Source: an uncultured Paracoccaceae bacterium
GTDB taxonomy: Bacteria; Pseudomonadota; Alphaproteobacteria; Rhodobacterales; Rhodobacteraceae
Length of the DNA: 46,084 nt
NCBI GenBank assembly: GCA_945952025.1
Contig: CAMFGW010000024.1
Location: forward strand, 1 to 46,084
Reading direction: 5' to 3'
Shown here: positions 1 through 7,518 of the stretch, in pieces
Layout of the letters: each line of letters starts with the position of its first letter
How positions within the stretch are numbered: the first letter of the stretch is position 1
Notes under the pieces: model-generated
Seen by the model: only the letters and a program-made list of their open reading frames with translations
Told to the model about the DNA's origin: nothing
Database searches by the model: none
Program-made: the position numbers and the translations under genes

Positions 1-149
1 CGCTTCTGGAAACCGGCAGCGCCGCGCACCGCTTCGTGACGCTGGCCGAGGTCGAGGAAGAGGCGCTGCGCGAGGCCATCGTTGCGCGTCTTGAAGAGTG
101 GCTTTCGGCCCACAGGACGGCTCTTGGCGGCGGGGCGGCGCAGGGATGA
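1..149 (+). CDS. sufD: SufD, C-terminal fragment (Fe-S cluster assembly scaffold)
   Basis: An open frame enters from the left edge (codons begin at base 3) and stops at the TGA at 147-149, leaving about 48 residues. The fragment is mostly acidic helix (AEVEEEALREAIVARLEEWL) followed by a short tail, as in the C-terminus of SufD. The identification rests mainly on context: two small membrane proteins and sufS follow in the same tight operon. SufD works with SufB and SufC as the cytoplasmic scaffold that assembles Fe-S clusters using sulfur from SufS. The stop codon overlaps the next start (ATGA at 146-149), which implies translational coupling. The 5' part lies outside the window. Confidence 0.6.
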   Translation, partial: LLETGSAAHRFVTLAEVEEEALREAIVARLEEWLSAHRTALGGGAAQG

Positions 150-661
150 GCCTTCTGGCCGGTATTGCCGCGACCTGGGCCAGCCCGCGCGCGGCCATGG
201 CGGCGCGGGTGGGGCAGGGCCAGCGCGAGGACAGGGCCATCGCGGCACTCATGGGGGCAGCGATCACCTTTCTGATCGCGCGCACCCCGGCCATTGCCCG
301 CGCGGCAGAGCTTGACCCCTCTGTCCCCTTTCAGGCGCGGCTTGGCGGCAGCATGCTGGCGCTTCTCTTCCTGATGCCGCTTCTGGCCTATGCGCTGGCC
401 TGGGTCCTGCACCTGGTCGCGGGCCGGGGCGCGAGAGAGGGCGCACGCGGGCAGGGCTGGCGGGCGCGCGCGACGCTCTTCTGGATGCTCCTTGCCATCG
501 GCCCGGCCGTTCTGGCGCAGGGGCTGATCGAGGGGCTGGCTGGACCGGGCGCCCTCAGCGCAGCGACGGGGCTTCTGGTATTCCTGATCTTTGTCTGGTT
601 TCTTTGGGCCGGGCTTCGCGGCGCCTACGGAACGGCCGCCAACGGAACGAGGCAAGGATGA
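146..661 (+). CDS. YIP1-like small membrane protein of the suf operon (first copy)
   Basis: A 171-residue protein. The ATG at 146 is chosen because it overlaps the preceding stop; an upstream in-frame ATG at 98 would run deep into sufD. There are about four hydrophobic segments, near residues 33-50, 70-92, 108-128 and 138-158. The N-terminus (a short segment with Trp-Ala-Ser-Pro-Arg) and overall pattern match YIP1-family proteins encoded in rhodobacterial suf operons. The biochemical role of these proteins is not established. Placement between sufD and sufS suggests a membrane-associated accessory role or only co-transcription. The start of the next gene overlaps this stop. Confidence 0.75.
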   Translation: MSLLAGIAATWASPRAAMAARVGQGQREDRAIAALMGAAITFLIARTPAIARAAELDPSVPFQARLGGSMLALLFLMPLLAYALAWVLHLVAGRGAREGARGQGWRARATLFWMLLAIGPAVLAQGLIEGLAGPGALSAATGLLVFLIFVWFLWAGLRGAYGTAANGTRQG

Positions 662-1248
662 ACGCGGCGCTACTGACGGATCTTTGGGTCGGGACGCTGC
701 GCGACCCGCGCGGCGTGGCGCGCTGGCTTCTGGGCCTGAACCTGCCGATGAGCACGCGCTGGCTTGCCCTTCTGGCCGTGGCCGCCGTGGGTGCGATCCT
801 CGTCTCGCTGACCGGCTTCGTGGCGCCCGCCGGCACGCCTTCGGACGCGCGGCTTCTTCTGGAAGCGCCGATGCCGGGGTTTGCCTTCCAGATCCTCTCG
901 ACTCTCGTCCTTTCCCTGACCATGGCCATGACCGGCCGCTGGTTCGGATCGGCCGTGCCCTTCGCCGATGCCATGCTTCTGGCGACCTGGATCGAGGCGA
1001 TGACGCTTCCGCCCACGCTTCTAGAGGTGGTGCTGATGCTGATCGCGGCGCCGGCGGTCTTCATCGTCGCCGTCGCGACGCTGATCGGCTTCTTCTTCGT
1101 CCTTGTGAACATGACGGCCGAACTGCACCGGAGCCCCGGCGCCGGCAAGGTCGCGCTGGCGGGCCTTGCGACGCTTTTCGTCTTTTCCCTGATCCTGGCG
1201 ATCCTGATGATGGTCCTCGGGATCGACCCGCCGATGGGGGCCGCCTGA
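658..1248 (+). CDS. YIP1-like small membrane protein of the suf operon (second copy)
   Basis: A 196-residue protein starting at the ATG at 658, overlapping the previous stop (ATGA) and preceded by a purine-rich GAGGCAAGG. It opens with LWVGTLRDPRGVARWLLGL, a pattern like the YIP1 N-terminus (the 'W..P..a...l' segment), followed by about five hydrophobic stretches. It is related in design, though not obviously in sequence, to the protein just upstream, so the two may act as a pair. Its stop TGA (1246-1248) shares a base with the sufS ATG. No catalytic motif is visible and the function is unknown. Confidence 0.75.
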   Translation: MNAALLTDLWVGTLRDPRGVARWLLGLNLPMSTRWLALLAVAAVGAILVSLTGFVAPAGTPSDARLLLEAPMPGFAFQILSTLVLSLTMAMTGRWFGSAVPFADAMLLATWIEAMTLPPTLLEVVLMLIAAPAVFIVAVATLIGFFFVLVNMTAELHRSPGAGKVALAGLATLFVFSLILAILMMVLGIDPPMGAA

Positions 1249-2468
1249 TGTTCGACCTGGACCGCATCCGCGCCGATTTCCCCATCCTGTCGCGGCAGGT
1301 GAACGGGCGCCCGCTCGTCTATCTGGACAATGGCGCCTCGGCCCAGAAACCCCGCGCGGTGATCGAGGCGGTGACCCGCGCCTATGCCGACGAATATGCC
1401 AACGTCCACCGGGGCCTGCACTTCCTGTCGAACCTCGCGACCGACAAGTATGAGGGCGTGCGCGCCGTCATCGCCCGCTTCCTGGGCGTTCCGGACCCCG
1501 AAGAGATCGTCTTCACCACCGGCTCGACCATGGGCATCAACATGGTGTCCTACGCCTGGGCCGCGCCGCGCCTTCAGCCGGGCGACGAGATCCTGCTGTC
1601 GGTCCTCGAACACCACGCCAACATCGTTCCCTGGCATTTCCTGCGCGAACGGCAGGGCGTCACCCTTCGCTGGGTCGAGCCGGAGCCGGACGGCGGCCTT
1701 GATCCGCAGAAGGTCATCGACGCGATGGGCCCGCGCACAAGGCTGATCGCCATCACCCAGATGTCGAACGTCACCGGCGCCCATGTCGACGTGGCTACGA
1801 TTGGCCGCGCCGCGCGCGAACGCGGCATCCCGGTCCTGGTCGACGGATCGCAATCGGCGGTCCACATGCCGATCTCGATCCCCGACCTTCATTGCGACTT
1901 CTTCGCCATCACCGGCCACAAGCTTTATGGCCCCTCGGGGTCGGGCGCGATCTGGGTCCGGCGCGACCGGATGGAAGAGATGCGCCCCTTCATGGGCGGC
2001 GGCGACATGATCCGCACCGTGACCCGGGACGCCGTGACCTATGCCGACCCGCCGATGAAGTTCGAGGCGGGAACCCCCGGCATCGTGCCGCAGATCGGGC
2101 TTGGCGTGGCGCTCGACTACCTGATGGGGATCGGCATGGACCGGATCGCGGCGCACGAGGCGGCGATCCGCGATCATGCCGCCCGGCGGCTCGGCGCGCT
2201 GCCCTGGCTCCGCCAGCAGGGCACGACGAAGGACAAGGGCGCGATCTTCTCCTTCACCATGGAGGGCGGCGCCCATCCGCACGACCTGTCCACCGTGCTG
2301 GACAAGCGCGGCATCGCGGTGCGGGCCGGAACCCACTGCGCCATGCCGCTGATGGAGTTCTTCGGCCTGACCGCCTCCTGCCGCGCGACCTTCGCGCTTT
2401 ACAACCGGCTCGAGGATGTCGACGCGCTGGTCGAGGGGCTGGAGTTCTGCCACGAGCTTTTCGGGTGA
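1248..2468 (+). CDS. sufS: Cysteine desulfurase SufS
   Basis: A 406-residue PLP-dependent group II cysteine desulfurase. It takes sulfur from L-cysteine as a persulfide, giving alanine, and feeds the SufBCD scaffold in the cytoplasm. The PLP-binding lysine lies in ITGHKLYGPSG (K225), and the persulfide-forming cysteine lies in RAGTHCAMP (C364, the same number as in E. coli SufS). The length is normal for the family. The start ATG overlaps the preceding stop (TGATG). In many relatives sufS is followed by a DUF59/SufT gene and an A-type carrier gene; here a glycosyltransferase-like gene follows, with GTGA overlap. Confidence 0.95.
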   Translation: MFDLDRIRADFPILSRQVNGRPLVYLDNGASAQKPRAVIEAVTRAYADEYANVHRGLHFLSNLATDKYEGVRAVIARFLGVPDPEEIVFTTGSTMGINMVSYAWAAPRLQPGDEILLSVLEHHANIVPWHFLRERQGVTLRWVEPEPDGGLDPQKVIDAMGPRTRLIAITQMSNVTGAHVDVATIGRAARERGIPVLVDGSQSAVHMPISIPDLHCDFFAITGHKLYGPSGSGAIWVRRDRMEEMRPFMGGGDMIRTVTRDAVTYADPPMKFEAGTPGIVPQIGLGVALDYLMGIGMDRIAAHEAAIRDHAARRLGALPWLRQQGTTKDKGAIFSFTMEGGAHPHDLSTVLDKRGIAVRAGTHCAMPLMEFFGLTASCRATFALYNRLEDVDALVEGLEFCHELFG

Positions 2469-3220
2469 GCGCGGCGCCCCCGACCTTCGACCTGACGCTG
2501 GTCTGCGGGCGCCGGCCGGAGCTTCTGGAAGCCACGCTCGCCTCGTTCGCGGGCGCCTTCTTCGACCGCGTGTCCCTGACCGGCGTCTACGCCAACATCG
2601 ACCCGTTCGGCGGCACGGACGAAGATGGCGATGCCTGCGCCGCCCTGATCCGCGCGCGCTTCCCGGGTGCGGTCATCTTCCGGCCGGACGTGGCGGGCTT
2701 TGCCGCCGCCGTGATCCGCCTCTGGCAGGCGACGAGTGCCGACATCGTCTTTCACCTCGAGGATGACTGGCTTGCCCTCGCGCCCATCGACCCCGCACGC
2801 ATCGCTGCGGAGTTGCAGGGCGAGGTGCAGGCGCTCACGCTGATGACCGCGACGAAGAACACCCGCAACCAGCCCTTCCAGACCGCGCGCCGCCGGGTGC
2901 GGCAGGCGGACGGGACCGAGGTGGACCTGTTCGTCAACGCCTTCTCGACCTCGCCCGGCTTTTTCCGGGGGCCGTTCCAGCGGCAGGCGGCCGCCCTCAT
3001 GCGGCCCGGGTTCGACCCCGAAAAGCAGTTCTTCCGCCAGCTGAACCCCGAGCTAGAGGCCTTCGCGCTGCCCTGGAAATGCAAGTTCCTGTTCGGCCCG
3101 GACCGCGCCCAGCCCTTCCTGATCGAGGATACGGGCCGCGCCTGGCGCGAGCGCCAGCGGCTTGGCAAGTGGCTGGTGAAGGGCCAAAGCATCTGGGGGC
3201 CGCTCGGCGACCCCCAGTAA
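2465..3220 (+). CDS. Putative glycosyltransferase (GT-A-like), suf-linked
   Basis: A 251-residue protein starting at a GTG (2465) that overlaps the sufS stop (GTGA). An early LTLVCGRRPELLEATLASF segment resembles the first strand and helix of GT-A glycosyltransferases. IVFHLEDDW near residues 95-103 is an acidic metal/nucleotide-sugar motif of the DxD type. There is no membrane segment. Coupling to sufS shows co-expression, but a role in Fe-S assembly is not implied by the fold. The sugar donor and acceptor cannot be read from sequence. It ends 26 bases before the end of the convergent protease gene. Confidence 0.65.
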   Translation: MSAAPPTFDLTLVCGRRPELLEATLASFAGAFFDRVSLTGVYANIDPFGGTDEDGDACAALIRARFPGAVIFRPDVAGFAAAVIRLWQATSADIVFHLEDDWLALAPIDPARIAAELQGEVQALTLMTATKNTRNQPFQTARRRVRQADGTEVDLFVNAFSTSPGFFRGPFQRQAAALMRPGFDPEKQFFRQLNPELEAFALPWKCKFLFGPDRAQPFLIEDTGRAWRERQRLGKWLVKGQSIWGPLGDPQ

Positions 3221-3246
3221 GATAGCGCGGAAATGTCCGGGCCCGC

Positions 3247-5430
3247 TCAGAAGCTGAACTTCATCGCCAGAAGCCCGGCCATGTCCTCGACCCCCGAACG
3301 GTTGCCGAAATTGTCGGCATGGACCACCTGCATCAGAAGCTCGGCCTCGTCCCCGACGGGCTTCTGGTAGGTCAGCGACAGGTTCACCTGCCGGTCGGTC
3401 GGCGCGAGGTCCAGCCCGACCTTCTGCCACACGCCCGGCGTCATGCCCGGCAGAACCATCGTGGCACCGCCGGAAGAGACGGCGATCGGCAGGCTGACGC
3501 CCATGGTCAGCCGGTCGCCCTCGTCGAACAGGTCGCGCTGGCCAAGGTTGAGGTGGACCGCGTTGAAGACGGCGGTCGAGACATCCTTCAGCGCCGCTTG
3601 CGAGCCAAGGCTCGCGATCCCGACCTCGCCCCCGACCGACAGGAAGGCGCCGCGCCCCATGTCCTGTGTCACGCCGACCTCGAGCGAGGCCATCTGCGTG
3701 CCCAGGCCCTGGTCGGTCGCGCCGAAGCCCATGATGCTGCCATCGTCGCGCGCAAGCTTCAAGCCCAGCCCGAACTCGGTATCACCGTCCTTGACCAGCC
3801 GCTTCAGGTCGATGCCGTAGCTGGCCGTCTGCGCCCCGGCGGAGGGCAGCAGGATCTGCGCCATGAACTCGCCGTTCGGGTCGATCGAGGCGATGGTCGT
3901 GCCCTGGAAGCTGCTGAAGGGCTGGTCCGACAGTCCCATGGACCCAAGGCGGAGCCGCCGCAGATCGGTGGTCATGCCGCTGGCCATCAGCGAGCGCGCC
4001 AGGGGCGAGGGCGCCGTCGTCGCGACCAGCGCCTGCCCGGGCATGCGGAACTGGCCATTCAGTGCGTCGGTCACGCCGACCGAGACGTTGGTCAGGCTGC
4101 GCGCCACCGCATCGCCCATCGCCGCCCCGGTCTGGATGATCGGCGCATTGGTCGACTGCACCGCGCCGCCTTCCAGCTGCATCGAGGTGCCGCCGATCGG
4201 CAGAAGGGCGGCCTTGATGTCCAGGAAGCCGTGGCCGTAGGTCTGGTTGTAGCCGTGGGTGTAACCCGTGGTGCCGATCGGAGTGAAGCCTGTCGGCGTG
4301 AAGAAGTCGTTGTTCGCGGACGCGATCAGCCGCAGCCGCAGGTCATGCGGGCTGAGCGAGGGGAAGGCCTCGGCCAGAAGCGCCAGCGCGCCCGACACCT
4401 GCGGCGCGGCAAAGGACGAGCCGGTGCCGAACCTGTAGCCCGTGGTGGTGGTCCCGTCCGCCGCCTTCCAGGCGCCGTCCGCCACAAGGCACCAGGCCGC
4501 CGCGTCAAGGCAGGACGACGACACCATCTGCGCGCCGACGATGGCGGTGCCGCTCGAATCCCAGGTCGGAACCGCGTTCCCGACCGCGAGCCAGCCCGAT
4601 TCCAGTTGCGGCAGGATGACCGGAAGCCCGTCCATCAGCGTGCTTTGCGTCTTGGTATTGTCGTTCGACACTGCAAAGACCACGACGCCCCGCGAAGCAT
4701 ATTGGGCCAGCGCGCCCAGGTAGACCTGATCCGCCCCCGAGCTGAAATAGGTGTTGTAGTCCGCGCCAGAGGGCGTCGTGTTGTCGAAACCCCACGAGTT
4801 GTTGTAGGCGACCGCATTCAGCTGGATCGCCTTCTGCGTGATCGCCGTCAGGCTCTGCGCGGTCGAGAAGTCGCCGAAGGCGAGGCTCGCCCCCGGCGCG
4901 ATGCCGATGAAGCTTGTGGATCTGCCGCCGATGATCGAGGCGACCATGGTGCCGTGACGGTCGAAGCTCGGGTCGCTCGGATTGGTGCCGAGCCCCAGGT
5001 TCGACGTGACCGTGATCTGCTTGCCGGCAAGTGCGACATGCGAGGTCATGAGCCGCGTGTCGGCCATCGCCACCGTCTGCCCGCTGCCGGTCAACCCCAC
5101 GGCATGGGCATAGACCGCGCCCGACGACAGCAGCGGGAAGCTGTTGTAGTAGGGCGGGATCGGATTGTTGTTCACGTCGACGAAATACCAGCCGGTCGTC
5201 TGCTGCAGCTGGTAGCGCGCCGTGGCCAGAAGGTTCGCCACCTGCGGCGCGTAGGGCGCAAAGCTCTGGACATAGTAGCTGCCAAGGACGCCCGACCCGC
5301 CGGGCGTGATCGCGGCACCCGTGGTCGTGCCGCCGCCGCCCTGGCAGGCGGCCAGCGCCAGAATCGACAGGGCGGACAGCACCTTCAGCTTGGGTGCGGT
5401 GCGGCGGAACCGGACGCCAGGAACCATCAT
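3247..5430 (-). CDS. Subtilisin-like (S8) serine protease lipoprotein with autotransporter-like beta-barrel
   Basis: A 727-residue protein. The N-terminus has a signal sequence ending in ILALAAC, a lipobox with Cys29. The S8 triad is visible: Asp124 in VAMADTRL, His159 in DRHGTMVASIIGG and Ser339 in GTGSSFAAPQVSG; FAVSND probably supplies the oxyanion Asn. From about residue 480 the sequence alternates like beta-strands and ends in MKFSF, a terminal Phe typical of outer-membrane barrels. This resembles subtilase autotransporters such as SphB1, which is also a lipoprotein. Two ATGs are adjacent (5430 and 5427); GAAGGAGA upstream fits the second slightly better. Substrates are unknown. Monocistronic. 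Confidence 0.85.
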   Translation of the reverse strand: MMVPGVRFRRTAPKLKVLSALSILALAACQGGGGTTTGAAITPGGSGVLGSYYVQSFAPYAPQVANLLATARYQLQQTTGWYFVDVNNNPIPPYYNSFPLLSSGAVYAHAVGLTGSGQTVAMADTRLMTSHVALAGKQITVTSNLGLGTNPSDPSFDRHGTMVASIIGGRSTSFIGIAPGASLAFGDFSTAQSLTAITQKAIQLNAVAYNNSWGFDNTTPSGADYNTYFSSGADQVYLGALAQYASRGVVVFAVSNDNTKTQSTLMDGLPVILPQLESGWLAVGNAVPTWDSSGTAIVGAQMVSSSCLDAAAWCLVADGAWKAADGTTTTGYRFGTGSSFAAPQVSGALALLAEAFPSLSPHDLRLRLIASANNDFFTPTGFTPIGTTGYTHGYNQTYGHGFLDIKAALLPIGGTSMQLEGGAVQSTNAPIIQTGAAMGDAVARSLTNVSVGVTDALNGQFRMPGQALVATTAPSPLARSLMASGMTTDLRRLRLGSMGLSDQPFSSFQGTTIASIDPNGEFMAQILLPSAGAQTASYGIDLKRLVKDGDTEFGLGLKLARDDGSIMGFGATDQGLGTQMASLEVGVTQDMGRGAFLSVGGEVGIASLGSQAALKDVSTAVFNAVHLNLGQRDLFDEGDRLTMGVSLPIAVSSGGATMVLPGMTPGVWQKVGLDLAPTDRQVNLSLTYQKPVGDEAELLMQVVHADNFGNRSGVEDMAGLLAMKFSF

Positions 5431-5856
5431 ATTCTCCTTCGGGCAGCAAACATCGGGCCGCGTCGACCTGAGAACGACCTAGCGTCCAATAGCGCGCGCG
5501 CAGGATCAGCGGTCAACGGATTCGTGAGCGAAAGTGAAAGAGATGTGAGGCGGATAGGTGGCGACGGCCCCGCTTTGACCGATTGCTTCCATCCGTCACC
5601 GCTCTGTCACAGAAGTTTCAGGAATGCCGCCGCTGTAAACATCCGCAGATTTTTCTTGGCGCGCGGTAAACTGGTGATACGATCTGGCCATCCCGCCAAT
5701 GGCGGGCATGACGGGGGACGGGACAATGGTCGACCAGGGGCGGACAACGCCCCGGCGCCTGCATGATGCAAGAGGCGCGCCACGACCGGCGAAGGACCCC
5801 CTCAAGGACCGGGACAGAACAAGGCAGGACGGCCCGGCGCCTGCGGGGAGGGAAGC
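5431..5856. other. 426-base divergent intergenic region with small inverted repeats
   Basis: This separates the protease (-) from the APC permease (+), and no convincing gene is visible. It holds a perfect inverted repeat CCCGCC-AAT-GGCGGG (5692-5706) and a bulged hairpin whose outer arms are GCGCCT and AGGCGC (5755-5778, with GCA-TGAT-GCA inside). A 12-base direct repeat CCCGGCGCCTGC occurs at 5751-5762 and 5833-5844. A strong ribosome-binding site, GGGGAGGGAAG, precedes the permease ATG. The repeats could be operator sites or leader structure; in DNA this GC-rich chance is also possible. Confidence 0.4.
5487..5516 (-). promoter_or_regulatory. Possible sigma-70-type promoter of the subtilase gene
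   Basis: Read on the minus strand, TTGACC (5511-5516) is followed after about 17 bases by GCTATT. The -35 is good and the -10 poor, about 60 bases upstream of the protease start. It is the best promoter-like pair in the leader but remains tentative. Confidence 0.25.
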
Positions 5857-7458
5857 ATGAGCGACAACCAACACCACAATCTGACCGAGGACGAAAAGGT
5901 CCTCCACGGCATGGGCTACGCCCAGGAACTGGCCCGGCGCATGTCGGGCTTTTCGAACTTCGCCATCTCGTTTTCGATCATCTGCATCCTGGCGGGCGGG
6001 ATCACCTCGTTCCCGCTGGCCATGGCGACGGGTGGCGGGTTCGAAGCGGGAATCGGCTGGCTGGTCGGCGGCTTCTTCGCGCTGATCGTCGCGGCCGCGC
6101 TTGGCCAGATCGCCTCGGCCTATCCGACGGCGGGCGGCCTCTATCACTGGTCCTCGATCCTTGGCGGCCGCTTCTGGGGCTGGCTGACGGCCTGGATCAA
6201 CCTCCTGGGCCTGATCTTCGTCGTCGCTTCGGTCAACGTGGGCGTGTGGCTTCTGTTCCGCGACCTGGTGCTTGCGGGCGTGTTCCATGTCGATGTCAGC
6301 AGCCTGACGATGATGGCAACCGAGCCGCTGCCCGAGGGCATGACCCTTGACCAGGTCAACGCCAGCAACTGGCATGCCTATTACATGCAGATCGTCGCCG
6401 TCGTCCTGATTACCGGGACGCAGGCGCTGTTCAACCACATGGGCATCCGTATCACCACGATCCTGACCGACTTCTCGGGCTATCTGATCTTTGTCGTGGC
6501 TGTGATCCTGACGCTGACCTTCTTGGCCTGGGGCGCGACCTTCGACGTTTCGCGTATCTTCACCTTCGTCAACAACACGGGCGAGGCGGGCGGCTCCTAC
6601 GTGCCCGAACCGCGCGGGGCGCTGGTGGCCTTCCTGATCGGCCTTCTCTATCCGCTTTACACGATCACGGGCTTCGACGCCTCGGCCCACACGTCCGAGG
6701 AAACCCGGGATGCGCGTTCGGCGGTGCCGCGGGGGATGCTGCATTCGGTTTTCTGGTCGCTGGTCTTCGGCTTCGTCATGGTCACCTCGTTCGTCATGGC
6801 TTCGCCTGACCTCGCGCAGACTGCCAAGGATGGCGGCGCGGCCTGGTTCAACCTCTTCAACAACCTGCCGGCACCGGTCTGGCTGAAAGGCCTGCTTGCG
6901 ATCCTGATCGTGCTGTCGAACTTCCTTTGCGCGCTGGCTGGCCTGACCTCGACCTCGCGGATGATCTACGCCTTCGCGCGGGATGGCGGGCTCCCCTTCT
7001 CTGAAAAGCTTGCGACCGTTCATCCGGGCTTCCGCACGCCGGTGGCTGCGATCTGGACGGGGGCGGTGCTGGCGGTGGCGGCGACGCTCTACTCGCCGGC
7101 TTTCGCGGCGCTGGCAGCGGGCTGCGCGCTGTTCCTATATGTGTCCTACGCGATGCCGGTTGCGGCCGGCCTCTTCGCCGAGGGCAAGACCTGGAACGAG
7201 TTCGGCCCCTTCCGCCTGGGTGTCTGGTCCAAGCCGTTCGCGGTGATCGTGATCCTGGGCGTGCTGATCCTGATGTATGTCGGCATCCAGCCGCCGTTCG
7301 ACATCCTGATCAACTACGCCGTGGGCACGCTGGTGATCCTCGGGATCTTCTGGTTCGCCATCGAGCGTCGCCGCTTCCAGGGCCCGCCGATCGGCGAAGA
7401 GGCGATCCGCCGACGTCAGGCCGCGATTGCGGCCCGCGAGGCGGCACTGAACAAGTAA
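5857..7458 (+). CDS. APC-superfamily amino acid/choline-type permease
   Basis: A 533-residue integral membrane protein with about 12 hydrophobic segments. The N-terminal block (ARRMSGFSNFAISFSIICI, then PTAGGLYHW) is characteristic of the APC branch that includes fungal GABA/choline permeases and bacterial homologues. It should be a proton- or ion-coupled importer of an amino acid, amine or related small solute. The substrate cannot be read from sequence. It heads a cluster with GlpA-like, FAD-oxidoreductase and glycerol-kinase-like genes, so it may import the compound those enzymes use. Two hairpins lie just after its stop and may reduce expression of the downstream genes. Confidence 0.85.
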   Translation: MSDNQHHNLTEDEKVLHGMGYAQELARRMSGFSNFAISFSIICILAGGITSFPLAMATGGGFEAGIGWLVGGFFALIVAAALGQIASAYPTAGGLYHWSSILGGRFWGWLTAWINLLGLIFVVASVNVGVWLLFRDLVLAGVFHVDVSSLTMMATEPLPEGMTLDQVNASNWHAYYMQIVAVVLITGTQALFNHMGIRITTILTDFSGYLIFVVAVILTLTFLAWGATFDVSRIFTFVNNTGEAGGSYVPEPRGALVAFLIGLLYPLYTITGFDASAHTSEETRDARSAVPRGMLHSVFWSLVFGFVMVTSFVMASPDLAQTAKDGGAAWFNLFNNLPAPVWLKGLLAILIVLSNFLCALAGLTSTSRMIYAFARDGGLPFSEKLATVHPGFRTPVAAIWTGAVLAVAATLYSPAFAALAAGCALFLYVSYAMPVAAGLFAEGKTWNEFGPFRLGVWSKPFAVIVILGVLILMYVGIQPPFDILINYAVGTLVILGIFWFAIERRRFQGPPIGEEAIRRRQAAIAAREAALNK

Positions 7459-7478
7459 CCCGGCACGCAAATGCCGGG
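7459..7478 (+). other. Hairpin directly after the permease stop codon
   Basis: CCCGGCA (7459-7465) and TGCCGGG (7472-7478) form a perfect 7-bp stem with a 6-base loop, starting at the base after the stop codon. It is the first of two tandem hairpins and may protect the permease mRNA 3' end or assist the second. Confidence 0.5.
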
Positions 7479-7481
7479 ACT

Positions 7482-7506
7482 GGGGCGGCCTTCGGGCCGC
7501 CCCTTT
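7482..7506 (+). terminator. Terminator/attenuator-like hairpin with TTCG tetraloop
   Basis: A perfect 9-bp stem, GGGGCGGCC and GGCCGCCCC, closes a TTCG tetraloop (7482-7503) and is followed by only three Ts. The stem is very stable but the U-tract is weak, so partial termination or mRNA 3'-end protection is likelier than full termination. It lies between the permease and the dehydrogenase genes and could set their expression ratio. Confidence 0.6.
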
Positions 7507-7518
7507 CACGAGGGAACC

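Noticed and set aside
3319-5766. 815-codon open frame antisense to the subtilase gene
   Set aside because: It lies opposite a gene with clear catalytic motifs; its translation is Arg/His/Gln-rich with no domain. Long antisense frames are expected in DNA this GC-rich.
5596-7023. 475-codon frame on the minus strand over the APC permease and its leader
   Set aside because: Composition is typical of an antisense shadow and it overlaps a well-supported membrane protein.
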